Source: Catenuloplanes niger
GTDB taxonomy: Bacteria > Actinomycetota > Actinomycetes > Mycobacteriales > Micromonosporaceae
Assembly: GCF_031458255.1 (NCBI RefSeq)
Contig: NZ_JAVDYC010000001.1
Coordinates: forward strand, 8,542,501 to 8,606,500
Length of the DNA: 64,000 bases
Direction: 5' to 3'
The notes under the pieces are model-generated. The model was given only the letters and a program-made list of their open reading frames with translations. It searched no databases and had not been told where the DNA came from. A program made the position numbers and the translations under genes. Numbering within the stretch: the first letter of the stretch is position 1; each line of letters begins with the position of its first letter. Shown here in pieces: positions 16,734 through 25,494 of this stretch.

Positions 16734-18097
16734 TCGCGCCGATCCGGACCGAGCTGCGCCGCTCCAACGCGCGCGTGACCGCGCTGCTGGTGGCGGCCGC
16801 GACCGTGCTGCTCGTCGGCAACTCCTATCCGTACTGGCGGGCGTCCTCGGCGCTGGCCGCCCAGGAGCTGATGGTGGGCCTGTCGCTGGCGGTGCCGCTC
16901 GTGCTGGCCTGCGGCGCGATCCTCGGGCGCCGCGAGGCGCGCACCCGGACCGTGGAGCTGATGGCCAGCACCGGCCGGCCGCGCTGGCAGCGGTTCCTGC
17001 CGACGACCGCGGCGCTGGGCGGCACGGTCACGGCCACGTTCCTGCTCGCCACCGCGACCCTCCTGGTGGCGGTCGTGGCCGGCGACGGCTACCTCGGCCT
17101 CCACGACGTCCTGATGCCGCTGCTCGGCGCGCTGATCCTCGCCGGGGCCACCTGGATCGGGATCGGCGCCGGCCGGCTCTGGTCGTCGCCGATCCTGCCG
17201 CCGCTGCTCGGGGCCGGGACGCTGGTGCTGCTGTTCGTCGTGCCGCCGGTCCGGGTCGACGGCCGGTACGGCCTGAGGTCCAACCTGACGCTCGCGATCA
17301 CGCCCGGCGCCGCCGCCCCCTGGGAGACGCCGACCACCGCGGCGCTGCTCGCCCGGCTCGCGCTCGCGGCCGGACTGATCACGGCCGGGCTCCTGCTGAT
17401 CGCGAGCCGCTCCTGGCCGGGGCGGGCCGGTGCCGCCGCCGCACTGGCCGCGGGGCTGGCCGGGATGGCGCTGATCGTGCCGACCGGCGCGGCCGCGAAG
17501 TGGCGGATCGACCCGGCCGCGCAGCGCCCGGTCTGCGCGGACGGCCTGCCGCAGGTGTGCGTGACCGAGGTGCACCGGTACCTGCTGCCCGACGTGGCAT
17601 CGGAGGCACGCCGCGCGCTCGACGCGCTCGCGGTGCTGCCCGGCGCGCCGACCCGGGTGGCCGAGGTCCGGCTCGACACGGTCGGCGACCACAGCGAGGC
17701 GCAGTGGCGACGGTTCACACCGGACGACGAACCCGGCACCGTCTACGTCGCGCTGGGCCCGGACACCAGCATCGGCCGGGATCCCGGGGTGGCGCAGCGG
17801 ATCGTGATGGGCGGCGGGACCTACCTCTCGCCCTGCGGACCACCGGCCGAGAACGCGCAGGTGCCGATGTCCGTCACCGGCGCCTGGCTGCTCGGCACCG
17901 ACGACTTCCGCGTCTGGCTGCCGACGTTCGGCTACTGGCTCTCGGACGAGCTGCAGCCGGAGATCCGGGAGCGGCTGCGGGCGCTGCGCGCGCTGCCCCG
18001 GGCGGAACAGCTGGCCCGGGTCACGGCGGTACGCGACGCGGCGCGGCGGTGCGAGCCGGACCTGATGACGCCGCTGACCGCCGGGACCACGCCGTGA
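16730..18097 (+). CDS. ABC transporter membrane protein
   Basis: 455 residues, starting at the ATG that overlaps the upstream TGA. About six hydrophobic segments occupy residues ~15-245 (e.g. VTALLVAAATVLLVGNSYPYW, PLLGALILAGATWIGIGAG). The last ~200 residues are hydrophilic with four or more cysteines (QRPVCADGLPQVCVTEVHRY..., SPCGPPAENA, RRCEPDLM) and probably lie outside the membrane. This matches a fused permease plus extracytoplasmic domain rather than a plain ABC-2 permease. It is part of the sigma/anti-sigma exporter operon. Confidence 0.82.
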   Translation: MIAPIRTELRRSNARVTALLVAAATVLLVGNSYPYWRASSALAAQELMVGLSLAVPLVLACGAILGRREARTRTVELMASTGRPRWQRFLPTTAALGGTVTATFLLATATLLVAVVAGDGYLGLHDVLMPLLGALILAGATWIGIGAGRLWSSPILPPLLGAGTLVLLFVVPPVRVDGRYGLRSNLTLAITPGAAAPWETPTTAALLARLALAAGLITAGLLLIASRSWPGRAGAAAALAAGLAGMALIVPTGAAAKWRIDPAAQRPVCADGLPQVCVTEVHRYLLPDVASEARRALDALAVLPGAPTRVAEVRLDTVGDHSEAQWRRFTPDDEPGTVYVALGPDTSIGRDPGVAQRIVMGGGTYLSPCGPPAENAQVPMSVTGAWLLGTDDFRVWLPTFGYWLSDELQPEIRERLRALRALPRAEQLARVTAVRDAARRCEPDLMTPLTAGTTP

Positions 18098-18696
18098 CCG
18101 GCCGGTACCTGCGGGCCCGGCGCGTCCCGGCCGCACTGCTCACCTCGGTCGGCGCGGTCGGGTCGGTCATGGCCGTGTGGGCGCTGTTCGCCGCGGAGGG
18201 GCCGGTGTTCCCGGTGCTCACCGTGCTGGCCGTCGCGCTGGCCCTGGCGCCGCTGATGCCGACGCTGGCCGGCAACGACGCGGCGCTGGAGGCGACCGCC
18301 GCGCTGCCGTGGCCGCCGCGCCGGCTCGCCCACCTGATCGCCTGCGGCGCGGTCGTCACGGGACTGCTGTACGCGGCGCGGCTGGGCGGCGCGGACTTCG
18401 GGCCGGCCGGGCAGATCGTCCGGAACGTGGCCGGGCTGGCCGGCGTGGCCGGGCTGGCGGCGGCGCTGTTCGGTGCCGGGCCCGGCTGGCAGGCGCCGGT
18501 CGTGGTGGCGGCGGTGCAGGCGCTCGGTGCGCCGGGTGGGCAGGCGTGGCGGCAGGTGGCGTACTGGATGACGCAGCCGGCGGGCAACCGGCCGGCCGCG
18601 GTCACGGCCGTGGTGCTGCTGCTCGCCGGCCTGACCGCATACGCGGTCCGGGGCGGGCCGACGCCCGCCGCGTCCGAGGCGCCGGTGGGGCAGTAG
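18094..18696 (+). CDS. multi-span membrane protein, ABC exporter operon
   Basis: 200 residues from a GTG overlapping the upstream TGA (GTGA). Five or six hydrophobic segments (ALLTSVGAVGSVMAVWALF, FPVLTVLAVALALAPLMPTLAG, LIACGAVVTGLLYAA and others) and almost no soluble domain. It is probably a second membrane subunit of the exporter. No enzyme motif is seen. The operon ends here at a strong hairpin. Confidence 0.75.
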   Translation: MTGRYLRARRVPAALLTSVGAVGSVMAVWALFAAEGPVFPVLTVLAVALALAPLMPTLAGNDAALEATAALPWPPRRLAHLIACGAVVTGLLYAARLGGADFGPAGQIVRNVAGLAGVAGLAAALFGAGPGWQAPVVVAAVQALGAPGGQAWRQVAYWMTQPAGNRPAAVTAVVLLLAGLTAYAVRGGPTPAASEAPVGQ

Positions 18697-18699
18697 GGG

Positions 18700-18733
18700 A
18701 CCGGGCCCGGCACCGGGTGGTGCCGGGCCCGGT
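18700..18733. terminator. perfect 15-bp bidirectional terminator hairpin
   Basis: ACCGGGCCCGGCACC (18700-18714) and its exact complement (18719-18733) with a 4-base loop, placed between the exporter operon and the convergent sialidase-like gene. Confidence 0.85.
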
Positions 18734-18738
18734 GCGGG

Positions 18739-21066
18739 TCAGGACGTGAAGAGCACGTCGTCGATCAGGAAGTTGTCGCCGACCGGCGCGGTGCCGGAGC
18801 TGGCGAACTTGTAGCCGTACAGCGTGGTCGCGGTGTTCCACCTCGGCAGGTTCGTCGCCACCACCTCGCCGTTGACCTCGATCGACGCGGTGTTCACGTT
18901 CGCCGTGACGACGATCGTGGACCAGGCGTCGACCGGGATCGTGCCGGCCGGGGTCAGCGTCACCCACGCGGTGCCGTTGTAGCGGGCCAGCGAGCCGTTC
19001 GCCTGCACCGCGAAGTGATGCGCGGCGACGGACGTGCCGGCGGAGTTGCGGCCGACCACGTCGAACAGGTGACCGTGGAGCTCGATCGGCTTGATCCGGA
19101 ACTCCAGCCGCTTGGTCGTACTCGCCGGGCCGTCGAAGTTGACCTGCGAGTGCGCCTCCGGGTTGGTGTCGATGATCCGCAGCGCGGAGGCACTGCTGTT
19201 GTCGGCCAGCTCCGGCGTGCGCTGCGTCTGCCAGCTCTGCACGATGCCGGTGAAGCCACGCGGCCGGTTGTTCACCGGGTCGTTCTCGAACGAGTTGATC
19301 GCCGAGTAGAGCTCGACCTCGTTCAGGAACGCGCACGTGTCGCCGAGGCCGGCGTCGCAGCCGGTGGTCTCGTCCAGGTCGATCCGGACGAACCGGGCGT
19401 TGGTCCCGGCCGGCAGCGTGAAGTACTCCATCGCCAGGTGCGTGCGGTTCGCGGCGTTCGCCACCTGCGTCCACGTCGTCAGGTCGGACGAGACGAAGAC
19501 GCGGCCGGTCGCCGGGCGGCCGTTGCGCAGCGCCAGACCCACCTTGGTCAGCGGGTACTGCCGGTCCAGGTTGATCGTGAAGGAGCCGCCGCCGTTCGCC
19601 TTGACCGCGCTCGACCAGTACTCCGTGCTGCCGTCGAACGCGCCGTCGGCGCGCGCCCGCGGGTGGCCGGGAACGCTGTCCGACAGGTCCGTGCTGACCG
19701 AGATGTGGCCCTGCCGGTACTTCGTGGCCAGGTCGATCCGGCCGACGTCCGGCGTGAGCACGTCGAACCAGCGGCGCCACACCTTCGTGCGCTTGTCCAC
19801 CGTGAAGTCGGTCTCCGCCGCGGTCACGCACGCCCAGGTCAGCTCGCAGTTGTCGCCGATCACCACGCCCCGGTTCGCGGCGACGTAGTCGATGCCGCCG
19901 TAGCCGGTCGAGCCGTGCACCCGGTTGCCGTCGCTCGGGCAGTTCCGGTACGTCAGCTGGCCGACCCAGCCGGTGCCCTCACCGTTCGTGGAGATCGCCA
20001 CCCAGTTGTCCGGGCGGCCGCCGCGCAGCACCAGCACACCGTTCGGCATGAGCTTCAGATCCGGCTGTACGGCCGTGAACGCGCCGGTCGTGTCGTTGAT
20101 CGGGTCGTAGCCGTACGGGAACGACACGCTCAGGTTCGCCAGCGCCGCCCACGTCGTACCGTTGTTGGTCGAGGTGGTGTAGACCGGCGTGCCGAGCCCG
20201 CGCACCTGGCCGTCGCTCTGCGGCACGTGGTGGCGCATGACCGCGATCAGCTTGCCGTTCGGCAGCTGCGCGATGCCGGTCTCGTTGTAACCGTTGGTGG
20301 CGTTGCCGTTCGCGATGATCGACCGCCGGGTGAACGTGCGCCCGCCGTCCGTGCTGGCCATCAGCTGCACCCGGTCGCTGACGCCGTCGCTGAACGTGCC
20401 GTAGACGGTGACCAGGATCGTGCCGTCGGCCAGCTCCAGCGGCTGACCGGCCACCCGGGTGCCGAGCGAGTTGGACACCATGTTGAAGACCGCGTCCTCG
20501 CCGGTCCAGGTCGCACCGTCGTCGGTGGACCGGAACGCGGTGTAGGTGACCTGCAGGCCACTGTGCTTGCCGGCCTGCGCCTTGAAGCTGTAGCCGAGCA
20601 GCACACCGCTGCGCAGCCGCATGACGCCGCCCAGCGCGGGGGTGGCGAGCACGTCCTCCGTGTACGTGCTCGCCGGGAACGTCTGCGCGCCGTCGACGGA
20701 CGTGACCTGGCCCGCGCGCGGCGTGGCGTTGGCGTCGTCCGGGGTGAGGCTGAAGTTCGCGGTCTGGCGGCGGACCGGCGTACCGTCCGCGGTCACCGTG
20801 TCCGCGCCGACTATGTACGGGAACGCGGCCTGCGTCTGGCCGGCCGGCGTGTGGATGTTGGCGAGCTCGCTGGCGCCGCCCACGTTCAGCACGTAACCGG
20901 TGGCGGACTGGCCGGCCGCGCCGGCCGGGGTGCCGTTGACGATCGTGTTGCAGGTGGGGTCGTTGGACGGCGCAGCGGCCGCGGGCGCGGCCGGCGCGAC
21001 CGCGACCAGCACGGCCGCGGCCGACGCGGCGACGGCGAACCCGGCGAGGGATCGAGGTGGGTGCAT
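18739..21066 (-). CDS. secreted sialidase-like protein with discoidin and lectin-like C-terminal domains
   Basis: 775 residues with GGAGG before the ATG. A signal peptide runs to about residue 33. The first two thirds form a BNR/Asp-box propeller: STDDGATWTG, STDGGRTFTRRS, STNNGTTWAAL, with GTRVAGQPLELADGTILVT and LPNGKLIAVMRHH typical of bacterial exo-sialidases. Residues ~470-590 fit an F5/8-type (discoidin) carbohydrate-binding module (DGAFDGSTEYWSSAVKA..., FVRIDLDETTG). The last ~170 residues look like a laminin-G/concanavalin-like sandwich. The three-Arg triad cannot be verified by eye, so other glycan hydrolase activity is possible. It is exported to act on host or environmental glycans. 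Confidence 0.82.
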   Translation of the reverse strand: MHPPRSLAGFAVAASAAAVLVAVAPAAPAAAAPSNDPTCNTIVNGTPAGAAGQSATGYVLNVGGASELANIHTPAGQTQAAFPYIVGADTVTADGTPVRRQTANFSLTPDDANATPRAGQVTSVDGAQTFPASTYTEDVLATPALGGVMRLRSGVLLGYSFKAQAGKHSGLQVTYTAFRSTDDGATWTGEDAVFNMVSNSLGTRVAGQPLELADGTILVTVYGTFSDGVSDRVQLMASTDGGRTFTRRSIIANGNATNGYNETGIAQLPNGKLIAVMRHHVPQSDGQVRGLGTPVYTTSTNNGTTWAALANLSVSFPYGYDPINDTTGAFTAVQPDLKLMPNGVLVLRGGRPDNWVAISTNGEGTGWVGQLTYRNCPSDGNRVHGSTGYGGIDYVAANRGVVIGDNCELTWACVTAAETDFTVDKRTKVWRRWFDVLTPDVGRIDLATKYRQGHISVSTDLSDSVPGHPRARADGAFDGSTEYWSSAVKANGGGSFTINLDRQYPLTKVGLALRNGRPATGRVFVSSDLTTWTQVANAANRTHLAMEYFTLPAGTNARFVRIDLDETTGCDAGLGDTCAFLNEVELYSAINSFENDPVNNRPRGFTGIVQSWQTQRTPELADNSSASALRIIDTNPEAHSQVNFDGPASTTKRLEFRIKPIELHGHLFDVVGRNSAGTSVAAHHFAVQANGSLARYNGTAWVTLTPAGTIPVDAWSTIVVTANVNTASIEVNGEVVATNLPRWNTATTLYGYKFASSGTAPVGDNFLIDDVLFTS

Positions 21067-21194
21067 TCAAGAGCCTCCAGTGGATGGGCAGCGTCCACTC
21101 CGGTCAGGGGGTGACCGGGGCGGCGGCTGGGTGATCGACTGTGGACTCTAGGTGATCCGGGCGACCGATAGGTGAATGCAGGTGGATCAATAAG

Positions 21195-21221
21195 ATGCCC
21201 GGCCCCGGTGGGGCCGGGCAT
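21195..21221 (-). terminator. 12-bp stem terminator after the second subtilase
   Basis: ATGCCCGGCCCC (21195-21206) and GGGGCCGGGCAT (21210-21221), 3-base loop, ten bases beyond the stop codon of the minus-strand subtilase. Confidence 0.8.
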
Positions 21222-21230
21222 TTCCGGACA

Positions 21231-22394
21231 TCAGCCCACGAAGAGCAGGCGGTTCGGGGAGCCGGCGCCCGGGTTCGACACCACGTTCGGCGTCGCGTTG
21301 CCCACGATCGCGGCGTGCACGGTCGCCGGGCTCGCCGCCGGGTGCGCGGACAGGTACTGCGCGGCCGCGCCGGCCACGTGCGGTGCCGAGAACGACGTGC
21401 CGGATCCGGTGTACGTGGCCGTGTCGCCCGCCGCCCACGCCGACGTGATCGACACGCCGGGCGCGAACAGGTCCAGCACGCTGCCGTAGTTCGACCAGGA
21501 CGCGCGCGCGTCCGTGCTCGACGTGGCGCCGACCGTGAGCGCCTGGGTGACCCGCGCCGGCGAGGTGCCGCCCGCGTTCACGCCGCTGTTGCCGGCCGCG
21601 ATCGTGTACGTGACCCCGGAAGCGATCGAGTTGCGCACCGCGGTGTCCAGCGTGGTGCTGGCGCCGCCGCCGAGACTGAGGTTCGCCACGGCCGGCGCGA
21701 CCGCGTTGGCCGTCACCCAGTTCACGCCCGCGATCACGCCGGCCGTGGTGCCGGAGCCGTTGTCGTCCAGCACCCGGACGCCCACGATCGACGCGTCCTT
21801 CGCCACGCCGTACGAGGCGCCGGCCGCGACCGCGGCCACGAACGTGCCGTGCCCGTTGCCGTCCTGCGCCACGCCGTCGCCGTCGACCGCGTCGTAACCG
21901 TTGCTCGCCCGCCCGCCGAAGTCCGCGTGCGAGATCCGCACACCGGTGTCCACCACGTAGATCCGCACACCCGGGCTCGCCGGGTACGAGTACGACCGGT
22001 TCAGCGGCAGGTTCCGCTGGTCGACGCGGTCCAGGCCCCAGCTCGGCGGGTTCGCCTGGGTCGCGGCCAGCCGCACGCGCTGGTTCTGCTCGACGTGGGC
22101 GACGGCCGGGTCGGCCGCGAGCCGGCGCGCCTCGCTGGCGCTGAACCGGCCGGCCAGCCCGCGCAGCGCCCGGTCGTAGACCCGGTCGACCTCACCGCCG
22201 AACTTGCCGGCGATCCCGGCCGGGGTGGCGGTGCTGCTGTCCTTGAGCACGACGATGTAACTGCCGGGGACGGCGGTGTCGCTGCCGGCCGCGAGAACGG
22301 TGCCGACCGGGGTGCCGGCCAGCGCGGGGGCGGCGAGCAGCGCGGTGACGGCCGCGCCGCTGATGGCGGCGAGACCGAGGGACCTGATGGACAT
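21231..22394 (-). CDS. secreted subtilase of proteinase K type (S8) with I9 propeptide
   Basis: 387 residues with AGGAG before the start. Signal peptide to ~26, and an inhibitor-I9 propeptide ~44-108 (SYIVVLKDSS..., VAHVEQNQRVRL). Catalytic Asp149 (IYVVDTGVRISH), His182 (GNGHGTFVAAV), oxyanion Asn269 (TIAAGNSG), Ser334 (GTSFSAPHVAGAAA). HGTF in place of the common HGTH is normal for this subgroup. No extra C-terminal domain. It is an extracellular endopeptidase. A -35/-10 pair is seen at 22444-22471. Confidence 0.95.
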   Translation of the reverse strand: MSIRSLGLAAISGAAVTALLAAPALAGTPVGTVLAAGSDTAVPGSYIVVLKDSSTATPAGIAGKFGGEVDRVYDRALRGLAGRFSASEARRLAADPAVAHVEQNQRVRLAATQANPPSWGLDRVDQRNLPLNRSYSYPASPGVRIYVVDTGVRISHADFGGRASNGYDAVDGDGVAQDGNGHGTFVAAVAAGASYGVAKDASIVGVRVLDDNGSGTTAGVIAGVNWVTANAVAPAVANLSLGGGASTTLDTAVRNSIASGVTYTIAAGNSGVNAGGTSPARVTQALTVGATSSTDARASWSNYGSVLDLFAPGVSITSAWAAGDTATYTGSGTSFSAPHVAGAAAQYLSAHPAASPATVHAAIVGNATPNVVSNPGAGSPNRLLFVG

Positions 22395-22443
22395 GCGGTG
22401 GCTCCTGTCGAGAGCGTGGACGCGCCGTTCTGGCGCACGTCAC

Positions 22444-22471
22444 ACGCTATGGAGCATTGATGAATCGACAA
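22444..22471 (-). promoter_or_regulatory. promoter of the second subtilase
   Basis: On the minus strand, TTGTCG (22466-22471) and TAGCGT (22444-22449) are 16 bases apart in an AT-richer stretch about 50 bases ahead of the start codon. Confidence 0.45.
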
Positions 22472-22603
22472 TTGCCACGCTGTGATCATCCGAACGGGAA
22501 CCTGTTGCGTCGGTTACGAAACACTCGGGTGGGTGTCCGACGGATCGCCGGGACGGGACCTCGGACCCTGACCGTCGGCGTCCGGTGCGGCCAGTCTGGA
22601 CGC

Positions 22604-22828
22604 ATGGAACTCGGTGGGTCGGGCGAGCGGTGTGTGGTCGATCCCGGGCGGCCGTGCGGAGCCTGCAGCGCACCGGGGCCGGAACTCTGCCCGTACCGGT
22701 ACCTGCTGGACGACGACGAGCTACGAGCGGTGCACCGGTCCGACCCGCCCGCGGCGCCCATGCCCGCGGCGTCCATGCCCGCGGCGCCCGTGCCTCCGGC
22801 GGCGGTGCTCGCGGCGGCCGGGCGATGA
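22604..22828 (+). CDS. small cysteine-containing protein (DUF6767-like)
   Basis: 74 residues. The core CVVDPGRPCGACSAPGPELCPYRYLLDDDELRA is compact, with three or four cysteines, and recalls the actinobacterial DUF6767 group (CG-C....CPY-YLLDD; from memory). The last 25 residues are a Pro/Ala/Met repeat (AAPMPAASMPAAPVPPAAV), encoded by a GCCCGCGGC-rich repeat. The start at ATG 22604 is chosen because an earlier in-frame ATG at 22457 would add non-conserved sequence. No function is known; the cysteines could bind a metal. Confidence 0.6.
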   Translation: MELGGSGERCVVDPGRPCGACSAPGPELCPYRYLLDDDELRAVHRSDPPAAPMPAASMPAAPVPPAAVLAAAGR

Positions 22829-22897
22829 CCGTTCGGGCGGGCCGGGAGCGGCGGAGCCCGTGGACGGCGGTGGTGGCGAGGCGGAGCGGGCCCCGGG

Positions 22898-23800
22898 TCA
22901 CAGCAGGAGCAGGACCGCGGAGACGGAGGTCAGCACGAGCGTCACGTCGCCGAAGAGCCGCAGCGAGATCCGGCGGGCGACCAGCGAGCCGACCGCCGCG
23001 CCGGCCAGCAGCGCCGGGACCAGCAGCAGGTCCATCAGCAGCGCGTCCGCGCTGAACAGGCCCAGGCCCGCGCTGAACGGCACCTTGGTCACGTTGACCA
23101 GCAGGAAGTACCAGGCGCCGGTGCCGAGCAACTGCATCACGGTCCGCCCGGACAGCAGCAGGTACAGCGTCATCACCGGGCCGGCCGCGTTCGCCGTCAT
23201 CGTCGCGAACCCCGCCACCGTCCCGACCACGGCCGCCTCCACCCGCTGCCGCCACGCCGCCCGGCCGTGGGCCTCCGCCGACGTGCCGCCGCTCGCGGGT
23301 GTCGACGTCTCGCCGTTCGCCGTCGCCGGTGTGGTTCCGTCCGTGCTCGCCGGCTCGGTGCCGGACACGGCTGCCGGCTCCGCCGCTGACGCTGCCTCCG
23401 CCGCTGAGGCTGCCTCCGCCGCTGACGCCGCCTCGTGCCGGCGCCGGGACGTCCACAGCTGGAGCGCCACCATCACCAGCAGGATGACCGCGATCGACCG
23501 CCGCATCACCGCCTGATCGACGACGTGCACGAACCACGCGCCGAGCACCAGCCCCGGCACCACCGCGGGCAGCAGCCGGACCAGCAGCCGCCAGTCCGCG
23601 TGCTTGCGGTACAGCGCCACCGCCAGCACGTCGCCCACGATCAGCAGCACCAGGATCGCCGCCGTCGACTCCTTGGCCGGCAGCACCGTCGCGAACGCGG
23701 CCACCGCCACGCCCGCGACCCCGCCGACCCCCGTCTTCGCGAACCCGATCAGGCACGCTGCCCCCGCGAGCACGACCCACTCGACCGTGCTCAGCTCCAC
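22898..23800 (-). CDS. TSUP family (TauE/SafE-like) membrane transporter
   Basis: 300 residues from GTG 23800, chosen because GGAGG lies five bases upstream; farther starts lack a ribosome site. Eight or so hydrophobic segments in two halves, with the TSUP-like repeats GAACLIGFAKTGVGGVAGVAVA and AGFATMTANAAGPVMTLYL. These carry sulfite, sulfoacetate or other small organic anions; the substrate is unknown. Between the halves sits a ~55-residue hydrophilic Ala/Thr/Ser insert that includes three AASAAE units, encoded by an 18-bp DNA repeat. Confidence 0.87.
   Translation of the reverse strand: MELSTVEWVVLAGAACLIGFAKTGVGGVAGVAVAAFATVLPAKESTAAILVLLIVGDVLAVALYRKHADWRLLVRLLPAVVPGLVLGAWFVHVVDQAVMRRSIAVILLVMVALQLWTSRRRHEAASAAEAASAAEAASAAEPAAVSGTEPASTDGTTPATANGETSTPASGGTSAEAHGRAAWRQRVEAAVVGTVAGFATMTANAAGPVMTLYLLLSGRTVMQLLGTGAWYFLLVNVTKVPFSAGLGLFSADALLMDLLLVPALLAGAAVGSLVARRISLRLFGDVTLVLTSVSAVLLLL
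23382..23434 (-). repeat. 18-bp in-frame tandem repeat within the TSUP gene
   Basis: Three near-identical units of GCCGCTGASGCTGCCTCC encode AASAAE hexapeptides in the cytosolic loop between transporter halves. The period is a multiple of three, so copy-number change keeps the frame. Confidence 0.8.
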
Positions 23801-23832
23801 CAGCGCCTCCGCCGTCACAGACCAAAATATGA

Positions 23833-23884
23833 TCTTCCCACGCCCGGCGTGGTCGCGTCCCGAGTGCTCCCGCGGGCACCGGTC
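23833..23884 (+). repeat. dispersed ~52-bp intergenic repeat, copy B
   Basis: Second copy of the element at 4621-4672; core at 23865-23884. It lies in the 306-base divergent space between the transporter and the P450. The rest of that space holds a short coding-looking stretch ending at 24056 without a credible start, and the palindrome at 24039-24052. I see no other gene there. Confidence 0.65.
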
Positions 23885-24038
23885 CCGCCGCCGGTCACCC
23901 GAACCTTTCCGCACCGTCACGGCGGCGCGGCGCGAGGCCGTCGTGGCCGGCTACGTCGAGGTGCTCGACCGTCCGCGACCGGAAGTCGTCCACGTCCACG
24001 ACGGCGCGCTCGGGCAGGGGGCCCGGCAACATGGCATA

Positions 24039-24052
24039 TCGACCTTGGTCGA
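24039..24052. promoter_or_regulatory. palindrome upstream of the P450 gene, likely operator
   Basis: TCGACC-TT-GGTCGA is a perfect 6-2-6 palindrome in an AT-richer patch 55 bases before the P450 start. TTGACT at 24071 may be a -35 box, but a partnered -10 is not evident. Confidence 0.4.
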
Positions 24053-24106
24053 ATAAGCGTACGGTCGGCATTGACTACGCGCTGTGATGATCTCGGGGGG
24101 TTTGTG

Positions 24107-25306
24107 ATGACGACGCTGCCCATGATGCCGCTGCCGCAGGAGCGCACCCATCCGTTCGATCCGCCGCCCGCCTATGCCGACCTGCGGGACGGTGAGCGGA
24201 TCACCCGGGTGGCGACGCCGACCGGCCTGGACGCGTGGCTGGTGTCCGACTACCGCACGATCCGGGAGGTGCTCGGCGACGGGCGCCGCTTCTCCACCCG
24301 CGCCGGCATGGCGGCGCACGTCATCAGCGGCTTCGACCCGAATGCCCCGATCGGGGGCTTCTCGCAGATGGACGGGCCGGAGCACGTCCGGATCCGGCGC
24401 AACTTCGCGCCGCAGGTCACCCACGCGCGCCGGCTGGGTGAGATGGAGCCGATGGTCGCGCGGATCACGGACGAGGCGATCGACCGGATGCTCGCCTCAC
24501 CGGAGCCGTTCCCGCTGCACCGGGAGTTCTCCACCGCGATCACCACCGGCGTCATCGCGGAGCTGATCGGCGTACCGCCGGAGAAGTATCACCTGCTCCA
24601 GGACGCGGCTTACACGCTGTTCGGCACGAACACCACGCCGGCGCAGCTGCAGGCCGCGCTCGCGCCGCTGTTCGGGTACCTGATGGAGCAGGTCGCGCGG
24701 CGCCGCGCCGCGCCGGGCGACGACGTCCTCAGCCGCATGATCCGGCACAGCGCGGACAGCGACCGGCCGCTGACGGACGAGGAGCTGGTCCGGATGAACG
24801 CGGCGCTGCTGGTCGCGGGCTTCGACACCACCGCCTCGATGATCACGTACGGCCTGGTGCTGCTGCTCGGCCACCGCGCGTACTGGGAGACGCTGTGCAA
24901 GGACCCGGCACTGTCCGCCGCCACCGGCGAGGAGCTGGTCCGCTACCTGTCGGCCGGCGTCGGCCTGCTGCGCCAGGCCGTCGAGGACACCGAACTGCAC
25001 GGGCAGAAGATCGCCGCGGGTGACTTCGTGGTCGTCGCGATCCAGGCCGGCAACCGCGATCCCGAGCTGCTGCCGGACGCCGACACGTTCGACCCGGCCC
25101 GCCGGCCCGGCCCGCATCTGGGCTTCGGGCACGGCGCGCACGCCTGTGTGGGCCAGCACATCGCGCGCATGGAGTTGGCCGCGGTGCTCGGCAGGCTCGC
25201 CACCCGCGTACCGTCGCTGCGTCTGGCGGTGCCGCTCGCCGAGGTCGACTGGAAGTCGGACTCGGTGGTGCGCGGCCCGGCCGAACTGCCGGTGGCCTGG
25301 TCATGA
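24107..25306 (+). CDS. cytochrome P450
   Basis: 399 residues, the normal size of soluble bacterial class I P450s. The I-helix oxygen motif is AGFDTT (237-242), ExxR is ELVR, and the heme loop FGHGAHACVGQHIARMEL has the axial Cys347. Substrate-recognition features include MDGPEHVRIRRNFAPQVTHAR. GGGGGG precedes the ATG. The gene overlaps (ATGA) a ferredoxin gene, so electrons probably come from NAD(P)H through a ferredoxin reductase encoded elsewhere. The substrate is unknown; the fold resembles actinobacterial secondary-metabolite P450s, but no biosynthetic genes are adjacent. Confidence 0.96.
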   Translation: MTTLPMMPLPQERTHPFDPPPAYADLRDGERITRVATPTGLDAWLVSDYRTIREVLGDGRRFSTRAGMAAHVISGFDPNAPIGGFSQMDGPEHVRIRRNFAPQVTHARRLGEMEPMVARITDEAIDRMLASPEPFPLHREFSTAITTGVIAELIGVPPEKYHLLQDAAYTLFGTNTTPAQLQAALAPLFGYLMEQVARRRAAPGDDVLSRMIRHSADSDRPLTDEELVRMNAALLVAGFDTTASMITYGLVLLLGHRAYWETLCKDPALSAATGEELVRYLSAGVGLLRQAVEDTELHGQKIAAGDFVVVAIQAGNRDPELLPDADTFDPARRPGPHLGFGHGAHACVGQHIARMELAAVLGRLATRVPSLRLAVPLAEVDWKSDSVVRGPAELPVAWS

Positions 25307-25494
25307 AGGTCACCGCGGACCGTGACCGCTGCATCGGCGCCGGCATGTGCGTGCTCACCGCGCCGGCGATCTTCGACCAGGACCAGGACGAGGCCATGGT
25401 GATCCTGCGCGACGAGACACCGCCGGAGGACGCGCGCCGCGTGGTGGAGGACGCGGTCAACCGCTGCCCGTCGGGCGCGATCCAGGTGCATTGA
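25303..25494 (+). CDS. 3Fe-4S ferredoxin, partner of the P450
   Basis: 63 residues starting inside the P450 stop (ATGA). Cys10, Cys16 and Cys55 are present; position 13, where a 4Fe-4S ferredoxin would have Cys, is Ala, giving the CxxAxxC...CP pattern of 3Fe-4S ferredoxins that serve P450s. It is acidic, cytosolic and co-translated with its partner. Confidence 0.95.
   Translation: MKVTADRDRCIGAGMCVLTAPAIFDQDQDEAMVILRDETPPEDARRVVEDAVNRCPSGAIQVH

Noticed and set aside
22457-22603. Upstream ATG extension of the small Cys protein
   Set aside because: The added ~49 residues look unlike a protein and overlap the divergent promoter area.
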